Part shown: positions 21,160 to 32,541 of the stretch, piece after piece
Numbering within the stretch: position 1 is the first letter of the stretch
Layout: the number at the start of each line of letters is the position of its first letter
Assembly: GCA_029959085.1 (NCBI GenBank)
Contig: JARWIR010000027.1
Span: 4,092,001-4,156,000 of the forward strand
Direction of reading: 5' to 3'
Origin: Nemophila menziesii
Taxonomy: Eukaryota; Streptophyta; Magnoliopsida; Boraginales; Hydrophyllaceae
DNA: 64,000 bases
Notes under the pieces: model-generated
The model's input: the letters and a program-made list of their open reading frames with translations, nothing else
Told to the model about the DNA's origin: nothing
Databases searched by the model: none
Translations under genes and position numbers: made by a program

Positions 21160-22606
21160 TAAACCTCAAGAATATGTTTTATTCTTTACCTTTTATATCA
21201 TTATTTGTACTCTATGTGTTTAGTTTTCCATTTTCAAAATTTTATTTCTTATCGAGTCTTTTTCGAGTCATGGGGACACGACTCATTTTTGAGTTGGGGC
21301 TGTGAGGGCCTGTTGTCCCTCATTTCCATTTTACATTAAAAAAACTAAAAAATTAGTTAGTGTATATTTTATGTATGTGTAAATATCCCCGGAAAGTATA
21401 AACTTAAACGAGTTAATGATAGATAAGTAATGTATTTGTAAACTGGTCATTATGTATGCGTTAAGTATTAACATGAAAACACACCATAAAAGTATAGAAA
21501 TGATTAGTAAGAAATGCGGTAGAAGTAAGTTTGAACTTAGGGAGAATGAGTGGTGTGTAGAACGTGAATTTTGAGATAGTCGAAGACCCGTTTAATGAAT
21601 GTGTTAGAGGTGAAAAAATAACGAAATCACGTAGCTATGAAAAAGATGAGGCATTACTTTGATAAGACCTTTTTCCTTTCAGCTTGCTACCCAAATATTA
21701 ATTGATATATCATTTTAACCCTTTCTAGCATGTAGGCTTTTCTTTACAGACACATTTCAAGCCATACCTTATAGATTATAGGACTTTTCCATATGACTCG
21801 CACTCGCATCGCAATGTTTAGACAATGGTCTTTAGAGATTTAATTTAGGGTGGTGGGTATGATTATGGAGAGCACTTGGGTGGGATTTTATGCTTATGTA
21901 TATGCGCTATGTTGATGATGAACCTTTTATAGTAACCCTTGATGGGGTATATTTATAAATAAATGGTGAGAAAAAAATAGAATAAGTAGCATGACATCTC
22001 ACATCAAAAGGAGTGTCATGACTATTTTACAAAAAAATGATGAATGATAAAGAACTAAAAGAAAAGAACCAGCATATTGGAAAGTGTGTGTAATCATCGG
22101 AAATTGTTTTTGAGTTTGTTGGGGTGATTTTTAAGAGTACCAATTGGGTTGAGTAAGAAAATTTCTTAGTGTAAAATCAATATTTATGGCGATTTGTTGA
22201 TGACTAGTGATGAGAGAGCCAAAAGTTTACTTCACATTATCCAAATATACTATCATATTGTCCATAAGCCAGTTTTACAACCTCAAAGACCTTATGATTC
22301 GTACTTATGTTGTCTAGAAACGATTGAGATGATATAGAGTAGTTACGTGGACCATTATATACTATCTTAGGATCGTGGAACAACCTATAGCAAACATATC
22401 GGACTAAGCAAAAAACCTACCCTTCTTGTATTGCAAAACTAATCTAGTCTTGAAATTACACCGCGTCGATTGTTTGTATGATAGGTGTATGAGATTGGTA
22501 TGTATATATTATTATATGAATCTTGTTTAGGTAGTTACTTTTGGATCATTCTTTACATAATTTCATCACATACTATTTGATTGAGACTTCCCTAGTTTAG
22601 TTCTTA
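21160..22606 (+). mobile_element. Athila remnant E: 3' non-coding tail only
   Basis: This stretch aligns by landmarks to the tails of B1, G, A2 and C. It has the hairpin GAGTCATG-GGGA-CACGACTC (21265-21284) and purine tract, CATATGACTCGCACTCG near 21793, and a TGATGACTAGTGATGAGAGAGCC phrase near 22200 (in two short parts). No gag, pol or ORF3 remains. The 5' boundary with unassigned DNA near 21160 is approximate. The tail is more decayed than in the other copies, so E is old. Confidence 0.78.
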
Positions 22607-22625
22607 TTTTGTCAGGATAACAAAA
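22607..22625 (+). other. E hairpin before PPT (decayed)
   Basis: TTTTGTCA-GGA-TAACAAAA keeps seven of eight pairs. Confidence 0.55.
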
Positions 22626-22640
22626 CTGAGTTTGGGGTCT
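22626..22640 (+). other. E polypurine tract
   Basis: CTGAGTTTGGGGTCT abuts the LTR start at 22641. Confidence 0.75.
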
Positions 22641-23195
22641 TGATGCATCCTTTATTGTGATAGATTAATCTACTCACAAGATATCTTATTAGGGTTATAT
22701 TGTGCTTACTAGAGGGATTATTCCCTATATTGTGATAATTTCTTATTTCTTGTCTAGTTTTGGAGAATTGTTACTTTTAGAGTTATTTGTGCGTAATTAA
22801 TGGGTTAAATGTGCAATTCTTGGGTACTTGGATGATATAAGATCCCAAGACAAGGATAAGAAGTTGAGAAAGAAAGGTCAAACCCATGTCAAGGTGATAA
22901 AGGACCGAGGAGCCACTTTAGAAAGCGAGAGCAGTGGGTGGCTAAATTTGGAAATCGACTTGATAGTGTCATGACGTGCAATTTATGATCATGATGTAGG
23001 ATTACTTTAGTTTATAGATAGTAATTGGATTCAGGAGCACGTAGGAACTTATAGATCATGATTTGGACCTAAATTACAAAAGTTATTAAAGTTGCAGCTG
23101 TCGTGGCTCGAACCAGCCCCCTCTTTCTTAAACATGTTTTTGAGTTGTTTTGGACTTTTTAAATTAGGTCCACAACCCCTATAAGGAGATGAACT

Positions 23196-23249
<54 letters not shown>
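23196..23249. repeat. (CA)n(TA)n microsatellite
   Basis: Four CA units followed by about 22 TA units, placed where the related LTR F has its TATA box. Confidence 0.95.
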
Positions 23250-23251
<2 letters not shown>

Positions 23252-23611
23252 TTATTTATCATTGGAAAAGGGTTACATTTAGTTTTTGGAAGATTAAAAG
23301 AGACAAAGAGAGAAAATGCTTGGAGAAGAAGAATACTAAAACTTGAAGCCCTAATTTACTAATTCTACACCATTCTAATCTTCTTAATATCTAGTTTTAT
23401 TGTTTATATTATGAACTAATTCTAAATCAGCTTAAGGTTGCAATCATGTATAAACTTGAATATTTATTGATGCTTTTATGATATTTGGGACCGTTTTGAT
23501 GTTCAATTGAATTGGGTATATGTTTATAGATGTTTTTGAATTGAATTAATTTATACTTTCTATATCTTGATCAAATATATACTGAACCTAGTATCTTAAA
23601 CTGACACCCTG

Positions 23612-23625
23612 GGGGGGGGGGGGGT
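23612..23625. repeat. Poly-G run in E LTR
   Basis: A run of about 14 G follows ACACCCT. Confidence 0.85.
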
Positions 23626-23699
23626 GTAGGAACAGAAATAGTACATCTACGTCTGGTGTGCCGTAGTGATCCTACCGTGCTTACCTGCTAGATAATCAT

Positions 23700-25482
23700 T
23701 GGTATCTCCTAGAGTGTTCTAAATAAACACACCTATAAGGCAAGACACGTACCGCAAGTGTACGGGTCGTCCAAGTAATATCCGGTAAACGGGATCGATC
23801 TCAGGGACAGATTAGGTATGATTAAAGTGTTCTGCTATAAATAGAAATAGTTGCTTGAATGAAAATTAAAAGTAAGGAAATAGATTTTTATTTTGTTTTT
23901 GTTTAAAGTGCAAATAAAGTAAATATTAAACTAAAATTAAAACTATTGCAAGAAAATAAATATGAAGAGACGAAAAGATGAGAGAATAGTACTTGAGTCA
24001 CGCTAGGTTTCACCAAAATAAACTTGATCAATGCTTCTTCTGAGGGACAAATTAGTAACTAGTAGTAGTCGGGATTCTAGATTCTCCTAACCCCCGTCAA
24101 GGTGGACTTAAGAGCTATTCTCAGTTGTTACAAACCTCGCCAGGGCGATCATAATCCACCTTCGAATGTCAAGTCCTCTACCCAATTGTCTATAAGATTA
24201 ACTAAGTCCGTCAGGATCAATAATTTCTATCTTACGTTTATTACCTATGTCAGTAATTAAACCCCCCGTCAAGATGATCACTTCCCCACCAAAGTGAATA
24301 GCCTAATTACTCAAACCTATGCCTAATTGGCCAAATTAAATATAGTGAAATTAACTTACGATAACAAATAATACTAAATTACTCAATTCGAATTAAATTA
24401 TAAAAATCCCAAATCATAAAGCATCAATTAAATAAATTAAGGTTCAACCCATATAGCAATTCTCAAGCACTTAAGAAGTTTAGCTCATAACGGAAAATAA
24501 AACTAAAACAATGAAATTAAAAGACATAATGTTTTACGGAAAAAAAAACCTAATGAAGAGGTTGGGTTTGGCTTTGAATTGGAGAAGATGACTGCTCCAG
24601 CTCTTAGCTTTCTTCCTTCCTGCTTGCTCAGACTTGAATCCTTAAGCCTCTTTGATAATTATATGAAGTGTAGGTAAAAGAGGAGGCTAAGGGGTGTATT
24701 TATAGGTGTTAGGAATCCCTAGGTCGAATTTACTTGGAGTGGAAGACAAGTAAAGAACTCTTTAATTCGTAACCCTAAATTCTAGGTTAGGTATGATTCT
24801 GCTGCTGATTTGTTTTGGTCATATCTCCTTCAATACTTATCCGTTTGAGGTGTTCCAATATATGAAACCGCTTGTCTTGGAAAGAGATTTCCATTGATGC
24901 AGACCATTCGTCTAAATTCCTAGCCAATCTTAAGTTATGGACTCGTATTTGAAACGTGGTTGGAATTTCAGATTCATAAGGCAGCTTTATCTTTTCCTTC
25001 TTTGCATATATCCTTCCTAAATCTTCTTATTTCCATGTAAATCTCTTTCCCTTCCTTCTCTAACTAGACTTGGTCTCTAAGTAATTATCATTTATCTTTT
25101 AAAGCTTCACATTAAATAAATAATTAAATCGCATATGCTTTAAAAAGAATGAATAAAAAATTCAAGAAATAGAAATAGGAAAGTGCACTCTAAAATTAGA
25201 AACCCAACTCAAATACTTCCTAACACACTAAAAATGAGCTAAAACTCTAATTCTAACTTCTCGTCCTTTGATTGGTCTTTAAAGAAATTCAAGAACCTAT
25301 TAAACTTTGCACTAAAAATAGTCAAATTAACGCACAAAAGCTCAGAAACTGCAAATAGTTGAATTCCAAGGGGGAAAGTGCAATATGAAAAATTGTGCAT
25401 AAAAGTCTATCTAATAAGTCAATAATTCACCTAAAATGATGTTTCCAGAGGGCTAATATTTAGAACAAATAGGGAGACATCA
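23700..25482 (-). repeat. Element 2 3' LTR
   Basis: This intact 1783-bp LTR shows the sequence expected across the A2 insertion site in the other LTR (GTCAAGATGATCACTTCCCC at about 24264-24283). A minus-strand TATAAATA box is at 24697-24704. Confidence 0.94.
24697..24704 (-). promoter_or_regulatory. TATA box of element 2 LTR
   Basis: The minus strand reads TATAAATA, and the other LTR has the same box at 43928-43935. Confidence 0.6.
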
Positions 25483-25498
25483 AGACCCCCAACTCAAA
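25483..25498 (-). other. Element 2 polypurine tract
   Basis: The minus strand reads TTTGAGTTGGGGGTCT, identical to A2 and B1, directly beside the LTR. Confidence 0.88.
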
Positions 25499-25739
25499 CC
25501 TTTTTCGTCCCGACAAAGTAAATTTAAAACAAAGGCCCCTTTTAGGTGAACACAGCAGGTAGAATCTAGAAAATACTCCCAAAGCACAAATTAAAACAAA
25601 TCTCATATAGTATACTCTAGAAATTAATATACACATACACATATCATGCAAAATCAAATATAAAATAATGTCAATCCAAAATTAATTTCACAATGCTAGA
25701 AGGTTACGCTTATTACTTATCTCAAAATGGTGCTTTGGG
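25499..25739 (-). other. Element 2 remaining 3' tail and deletion junction
   Basis: On the minus strand 25720 down to 25500 matches the last 190 bp or so of the A2 tail (41700-41900). It ends in a GGA-loop hairpin (25500-25518, seven of eight pairs). The RNase H frame stops matching its relatives after PWYADI near 25740. The deletion therefore joins pol to the tail end at about 25720-25740. Confidence 0.75.
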
Positions 25740-28360
25740 ATATCAGCATACCACGGAGCAACATCATAAATCGCAAATAGGCCTTCATCGGGGAATGTTT
25801 CATTAACTAGCTCAGGACTATTTTTCGACTCCGAACCTTCAAGACGTGACAGATGATCAACAACTTGATTTTCACACCCCTTTCTATCTCGAATCTCCAA
25901 ATCAAACTCTTGTAGCAACAAAACCCATCTAATCAATCGTGGCTTCGCATCTTTCTTCTCCATAAGGTACATAATAGCGCAATGATCGGTGAATACAACA
26001 ATTTTCTCCCCAAGGAGATAGGAACGAAATTTGTCAAAGGCATAAACTACCGCTAAAAGCTCCTTTTCAGTTACCGTGTAATTAATCTGAGCACTGGTGA
26101 AGGTCTTGCTTGAATATTAAATCTAATGGAACACTTTGTCTTTTCTTTGACCCAACACCGCACCCATAGCAGAATCACTAGAAACACACATAATTTCGAA
26201 AGGAATTTTCCAATCAAGTGGTAGCACAATCGGCGCAGTTACAAGTTTCTCTTTAAGCTCTTGGAATGCCTTCATGCAAGCTTCATCAAAAAGGAATTTG
26301 GTTCCTTCTAGAGTAAATTGCACAAAGGTTTTGAAATTTTTGAGAAGTCCTTTATAAAACGGCGATAAAACCCAGCATGGCCTAGAAAACTTCTTACCCA
26401 TTTTACAGATCAGGAGGGGGAAGAGTTTTGATAACTTCAATCTTCGCACGATCAACTTCTAACCCAGCACTCGATACCTTGTGTCCCAACACTATACCTT
26501 CATGAACCATAAAGTGACACTTCTCCCAATTCAAGACCAAATCAGTTTCCTTACATCTAATCAATGCTTTTTCTAGATTTTTCAAACAATCATCAAAGCT
26601 ATCTCCAAAAACAGAAAAGTCATCCATGAATACTTCATGAAAACAATCAATCATATCACCAAAGATTGCCATCATACAACGTTGGAAAGTAGCAGGTGCA
26701 TTACATAGTCCAAAAGGCATCCTTCGGTATGCGAAAGTACCAAAAGGACATGTGAATGTGGTTTTATGTTGGTCATCAGGATCTACGCAAATTTGATTGT
26801 AACCGGAATACCCATCTAAGAAACAATAATACTCTCTGTCGGCTAGCTTGCCCAACATTTGATCAATGAAAGGGAGTGGAAAATGGTCTTTTCTAGTAGC
26901 CTTGTTCAACTTCCGATAATCCATACAAACTCTCCAACCAACAACGGTCCTCGAGGGTATGGCTTCATTCTTGTCATTCATGATGGTATTGATACCACCC
27001 TTCTTTTGTATGCATTGAACTGGACTCACCCAATCACTACTAGCTATGGGGTAGATGATCCCCGCATCTAGTAGCTTGATCACTTCTTTCTTTACCACTT
27101 CCTTCATCGCAGGCATCAATCTTCTTTGTCCTTAAACTGAACGTGTACTCTTGTCTTCTAGAATGGTCTTGTGTTGGCAATAGAAAGGGCTAATACCTTT
27201 GATGTCAGCAATAGTCCAACCTATCGCCTCTTTATTCGCTCTTAGTACACGCAACAGTTTGTCTTCTTGAGGACCTGTTAAAGTAGCTGAAACAATAACA
27301 GGTAGAGTATCATTAGCACCTAAATATGCATACCTCAAGTGTGATGGAAGTGGCTTCTCTTCTACCTTCAGGGGAGATTCAATAGATGGTTTCTTTGGAG
27401 GCTCAATCTCCCCTGCATCACGTAATGGTTCCTAGGCTAGACGCCTATACTTTGGATTCTCAGAGTTAAGAGATGCCACTGTTTTGGCAAGCTCTTCCAT
27501 CATCTCCGGTATATCTAATGTTAACGCAGTCTGCAAGATATCATCATAATTAAAATAATCAAATACCTCTTGCGTGGCGTGTTCTGCTATATCCATTCGA
27601 AAACAATCTTCGGGAACATCTGGGAATTTCATGGCTGGAAATACATTGAATTTGACCTCCTTGTCTTGGATTCTCATGGTTAATTCTCTGTTTTCTACAT
27701 CAATTAAAGTACACCCCGTGGCTAGGAATGGTCGTACCAAGATGATGGGGACATTCCTATCTGCGTCGTATTCAAGAATAACAAAATCAACGGAAAAAAC
27801 TAGAGTACCTGCCTTGACGAGGACATCTCCGATTCGTCCTTCCAGATGCACGAGGGATCTATCCGCCATTTTTAGGACCATAGAGGTAGGTATCATATCA
27901 CCAATTTTCAGCATATGAAAAATTGATTTGGGCATGAGATTAATACTCGCGCCTAAATCGCATAAAGCTTTCCCCTTCCACTCACTACCAATCGAGATTG
28001 GAAGCGTAAAACTTCCAGGATCAAGTAGCTTCGGTGGAAACTTACTTTGGCAGATGGCACTACACTCCTCAGATAATCCTACCATTTCATTATCACAATA
28101 TGGTCTTTTGTTGGTGAGGGCTCTCTTTAAAAACTTCACGTATTGTGGTATGTATTTGATGGCTTCTAACAACGGAATGTTAATATTGAAACCTCTCACA
28201 CTATTCAAGAATCTTTGATATTCAACCATATCTCCTTTCTTCTGAACTCTGGAGGGGAAAGGTGCAGGAGGACGGGTTTCTACAGCATCTTTCTTCTTCG
28301 GAATTTCCGGAGTCTTCTCCACTTCTACCACTTCAGGTTCGTCATCTTTCTCTTCCACCT
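25740..28360 (-). pseudogene. Element 2 pol: protease, RT, RNase H (broken; integrase deleted)
   Basis: Protease (DLGASINLMP near 27955), a linker, RT with [10 protein letters not shown] near 26625, the RT thumb and RNase H ([15 protein letters not shown] near 25960) occur in order. Breaks include a stop near 27432 and another near 27132. A frameshift lies near 26400-26455, where the thumb changes phase, and another near 26120. The RNase H substrate site CDASD seen in A1 is CVSSDSAMG here (near 26190), so one residue of the motif differs. The reading frame is lost after the RNase H because of the internal deletion, so no integrase can be made. Confidence 0.88.
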
Positions 28361-28373
28361 TTTCTAACGGTTT

Positions 28374-30090
28374 TTATTTTCTAGTAACTTCTTTTTCTTT
28401 CAAAACCGGGAAGGGTGGTGGTTGCAAAGTATTACTACTTCTGGTAGTGATCGCATTGCAATCCTCCCTTTGTTTAGGAATTTCTGTGTCACTCGGGAGT
28501 TGGCCTTGGCTTCGAACATTCAAACTGTTGGTGATCTTCGATATTTGAGTCTCTAAGAGTTTTAACGAAGCGGAATGTGAGTTCAATGTTTTATTCATCT
28601 TATTTTCTCTCGTGTGGGTATCGTCCATGAATCAAGATAGTTGGCTTTCGATTCTCTCTGACCTCTTATGCAAATTGGATATGTATTGCGTCTAAGTGAG
28701 TGATAACTCACTTGCGGTGGTTGTGCCTTCTTGAGGTCGCGAGGGAAGCGCCTTTTGAGCTAAGGTGTCCGAATAAGCGTCTTGATCTGTTCTAGGTTGA
28801 TTCCCTTGGTATTGGTTTTGCGTCTGAAACTGATAATTGTTCCCTTGAGGCCTTTGCTGATATGTCCCAGGATTTGCTGCCCCATGTGGATTCGAATACT
28901 GAAAGCCCGGATGATTTCTGTTTTGATTTCCATACCCTTGACCACCTGAATAGTTACCTCGCTAATTAACGAAATAAACGGATTCTGGGTTGTTGGCACA
29001 ATCTTCCCAGCCATGATCATCTCCTCCACAACTAGAACATAATTTTGGTTATTAACAACGTTTATCATAGCTTTATTCGACATATATAATTGTTTCAGCT
29101 TGTTCTCTAGTGCGGTAATCTTAGTGTTTAATGCGGTTTCTGTATCTAAATTCAAAGTACCTTTTTCAGAAGCTCTAACTGATGATTTTGAGGATTGCCA
29201 ACTCATTTCATTCTTCACAATTCGGTCCATGATGATCAGAGCTTGATCGGTTGTGACCATCATGAGACCACCTTGGCACATAGTATCGATTTTGTCTTTC
29301 GCAGCATCACCTAAACTTCGATAAAGTATTCCAAGCTGTAATTCAAGAGAGTACCCATGTAATGGGCACTTGCGTAATAAGGATTGAAAACGAGTCCATG
29401 CAACACCTACAGTCTCTCCAGGATCTTGGTGAAAACCAACAATATCTAATTGCCCACTAAGTTGAACACTTTGAGGATAGTACCTGTCGAAAAAGGCTAT
29501 CTAGAGTTGATCCCAAGTCAAAATCGCTTTTTGTGGTTGTTGATCATACCACTCACTCGCTCCTCCGGTGAGGAAGAATGAAAACATGTGAAAGTACATT
29601 TGCTCTTGGGTTACTCCAGGGCTGACATATGCATCACAAATTTGCATAAACTTGTACATAGCGCTAATAGGATCTTCACGAGCTGCACTACTATACTGTC
29701 CAACGGTTGTAAACTTATTAATCATACCCGCGTCTAGTCTGAATCGAATTCCTTGGATCGCGGGAGGACGGAGTCCTAGTGGTGGTTTACGAAAAGGTCC
29801 ATGGTTGTTTGGTTGGAAGATCTGCGGTCCATTATCTTGAAGTACTCCACCATTATTATTGAATTGTTGTTGATCTTCGGGAGGAACTGGTAATTGGACT
29901 CCTACCGGTGGAACTGGTAATATTGGTGGAACTATTGCAAGACCGTTCTCATCCAACTGAATCACGAATTCTCAACTAAATTTGCCATTGCTTCTTCTAA
30001 CCTTGCTTGTTCTCTTGCTTCTTTATCTCTTTTGTTTTTCTCTCGAACTAGGCTTTCGGGGTTATCAAGGATTATGATATCTCCAAGCAT
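28374..30090 (-). pseudogene. Element 2 gag (broken)
   Basis: The start at 30090 gives MLGDIIILDNPESLV. It aligns with the NPESL region of A1 gag but has a different N-terminus. The capsid domain (about 29500-29960) has FRLDAGMINKF, GASEWYDQQ and, after the stop, FFDRYYP. A TGA lies near 29966 and a TAG near 29501. A frameshift near 29040 moves the intact zinc knuckle (C-X2-C-X4-H-X4-C, CSSCGGDDHGWEDC at about 28998-29040) into another frame. The frame stops again near 28376 at the Lys/Glu linker. The knuckle carries an extra Trp not present in A1. Confidence 0.86.
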
Positions 30091-30218
30091 ATACCGGAAA
30101 CCTGTAAATCTGAGAAAGCAAGAACAAAACCAAAGCGTAAAACAGAAAAAAAATGAAAACTAAACTAAAAACTAGCAACTAAAACACTTACGGCTAACAC
30201 CGTGGTCACACGCTACCG

Positions 30219-30236
30219 TCCCCGGCAGCGGCGCCA
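30219..30236 (-). other. Element 2 primer binding site
   Basis: The minus strand reads TGGCGCCGCTGCCGGGGA, identical to A1, six bases inside the LTR end at 30243. Confidence 0.88.
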
Positions 30237-30242
30237 AAAACT

Positions 30243-30822
30243 TGGTGTCTCCTAGAGTGTTCTAAATAAACACACCTAAAAAGGCAAGACACGTACCACA
30301 AGTGTATGCGTCCAAGTAATATCCGGTAAACATTATCGATCTCAGGGACGGATCAGGTATAATTAAAGTGTCATGCTATAAATAGAAATAGTTGCGTGAA
30401 TGAAAATTAAAAGTAAGGAAATAGATTTTTATTTTGTTTTTGTTTGAAGTGCAAATAAAGTAAATATTAAACTAAAATAAAAACTAATGCAAGAAAATAA
30501 ATATGAAGAGACGAAAAGATGAGAGAATAGTACTTGAGTCACGCTAGGTTTCACCAAAATAAACTTAATCAATGCTTCTTCTAAGGGACAAATTAGTAAC
30601 TAGTAGTAGTCGGGGTTCTAGATTTTCCTAACCCCCGTCAGGGTGGACTTAGGAGCTATTCTCAGGTGTTACAAAACCCGCTAGGGCGATCATAATCCAC
30701 CTTCGTATGTCAAGGCCTCTACCCAATTGGCTATGAGATTAACTAAGTCCGTCAGGATCAATAATTTCTATCTTACGTTTATTACCTATGTCAGTAATTA
30801 AACCCCCCGTCAAGATGATCAC
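30243..30822 (-). repeat. Element 2 5' LTR, PBS-proximal part
   Basis: It matches 23700 onward and breaks at 30822, where A2 begins. The duplication ATCAC is 30818-30822. Confidence 0.93.
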
Positions 30823-32403
30823 TGATGTCTCCCTAATTTTTCTTATTTTATACCCTTGGGAGACATCATTTTTTGTGTTGATTTGATTAATTTGATAGAC
30901 TTTTGGGTTAAATATGCAATAATCTAAATTTCTTCTTTTATTTCTAGTATTTTTAATTTATTAAACTTTTGCGCGTAATCTTGTGTATTTTAGGGAAGAG
31001 TTTGTAGGTTTTGAATATTAGCTAGGGGAGGAACACGAGAATAAAGTCAAAGATCGTGATATGGAGTCAAAGCTTGAAGTTAAATCCCGAAAAGAGTTGA
31101 TATTTTGGAGCTGCAAATCTGGAAAACTGTCAAAGAGTGCTTATTTCGAGACACTTGCGAGTTGATTTAGCCGCTGACCACTGAAGAGATTATGTTCCTT
31201 ATCGAGTTACGAAAATTTGGCAAGTGGTTTGAGGTCAATCGGAGTTGTAACGAATCGGCTAAAGATGATTTAGTGGAGGTGGTGCAGCAGTTAAGGGATT
31301 TGGGCTTGATTAGTGGACTTGAACTTTTTATTATTCACTTAATCTTCAATTAAAAGCCCATTACGAATTTGAGCGTATAAAAGGAGCTTTTGACTTCAGT
31401 TTTACATACAATTCAATTTTCATAAGTCAAAGTATCAGAGAGAAGTCAAGGCAAGGAAGAAGGAAGAAGCTACGGAGCTGGAGACTGTCTATATCTCCGA
31501 TTCTCAGCCAATCCTAATCCGAAATTAGGTTTCTTTGTATTTTCTTTCTATGAACAATATGAATTCTTCTTTTAATTTAGTTTTTGTCTTTTCTTTAATT
31601 ATGAGCTAATTCCATTTAGTACTTGGGAACGCATAATGGGTTAATCCCTACTTTGTTTTATTTCATATGATTGAATTTGGGATTTCAGTAATTTAATTCA
31701 GATTGGGTCTTTTATATTTTTCTGTAATTTGTGATTATTTACTGTTCTTAAAGTAGCTAATTAATAACAGGTATTAGTATCTAGGCTATTCCACATAGTG
31801 GCGTGTGGGTCATCTTGACGGGGGGTTTAGATACGGAATTAATTACAGAATATAAGGTAGAAATTATTTGACTCTGACGAGCGTAATTAACTTTATGGCC
31901 AATAGGGTAATTTTAGCTTAATCATTCGAAGGTGGATCATAATCGCCCTGACGGGGTTTGTGACACCCTAGAATAGCTTCGTAGTCCACCCTGACGGGGG
32001 TACGAAGATTCCCGACTCCTGAATCCCGACCAATGTTAATTGACCAATTTGTCCCTTAAACAACATATGGAATGAAATAGAGTTAGGAGAAAACCTTGCG
32101 TCTCTCAAGTACTGCCTGCTCATATTTGCGTCTAGCTTTCATTTACTTGCGTCTAGTTATTTATTTGCATTTTTACATTAGTCTTTCATACTTAGGATTA
32201 GTAAAAACCAACCAACCTACTATTAAATCATTTATTTGCTTTCATAAGTGCAATCATTCATTAATTGACAAGCATTGAAGTCAACCATACCGTTCCTGCG
32301 AACGATCCTGTTTATCACTATTATTACTTGGGACAACCGTACACTTGCGGTTGTGGTTTTCCTTACTTATTGCATTATTTTTAGAACACACAAAGGACCA
32401 CCA
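30823..32403 (+). repeat. A2 5' LTR
   Basis: It starts TGATGTCTCCC, has an inverted copy GGGAGACATCA within its first 50 bases, and ends GGACCACCA next to the PBS. A TATAAAAGG box is at 31376-31384. Four variants of CCCTGACGGGG lie between 31814 and 32000. Confidence 0.96.
31376..31384 (+). promoter_or_regulatory. TATA box of A2 5' LTR
   Basis: TATAAAAGG, at the same place in the 3' LTR (42480-42488), is the probable U3 core promoter. Confidence 0.7.
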
Positions 32404-32409
32404 AGTTTT

Positions 32410-32427
32410 TGGCGCCGCTGCCGGGTA
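32410..32427 (+). other. A2 primer binding site
   Basis: TGGCGCCGCTGCCGGGTA, one base different from the A1 and element 2 PBS, six bases after the LTR. Confidence 0.88.
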
Positions 32428-32541
32428 CGGTAGCGTGTGACCACGGTGTTTATCCTTTAGTGACTGGTTGCATTTATTTTTATTTTTATCAGTTTTACGC
32501 TTTTTGTTTGTACATCTTTTTCAGGTTTTTAGGTTTGGTGT

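Larger units (their letters stand above)
22641..23699 (+). repeat. E 3' LTR, first part
   Basis: It starts TGATGCATCC after the PPT. The sequence shares GTGGCTCGAACC (near 23103) with LTR F and a block near 23650-23699 with the B1 and G LTRs. It contains a (CA)n(TA)n microsatellite and a poly-G run. It is split by element 2, with duplication ATCAT at 23695-23699. Confidence 0.82.
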
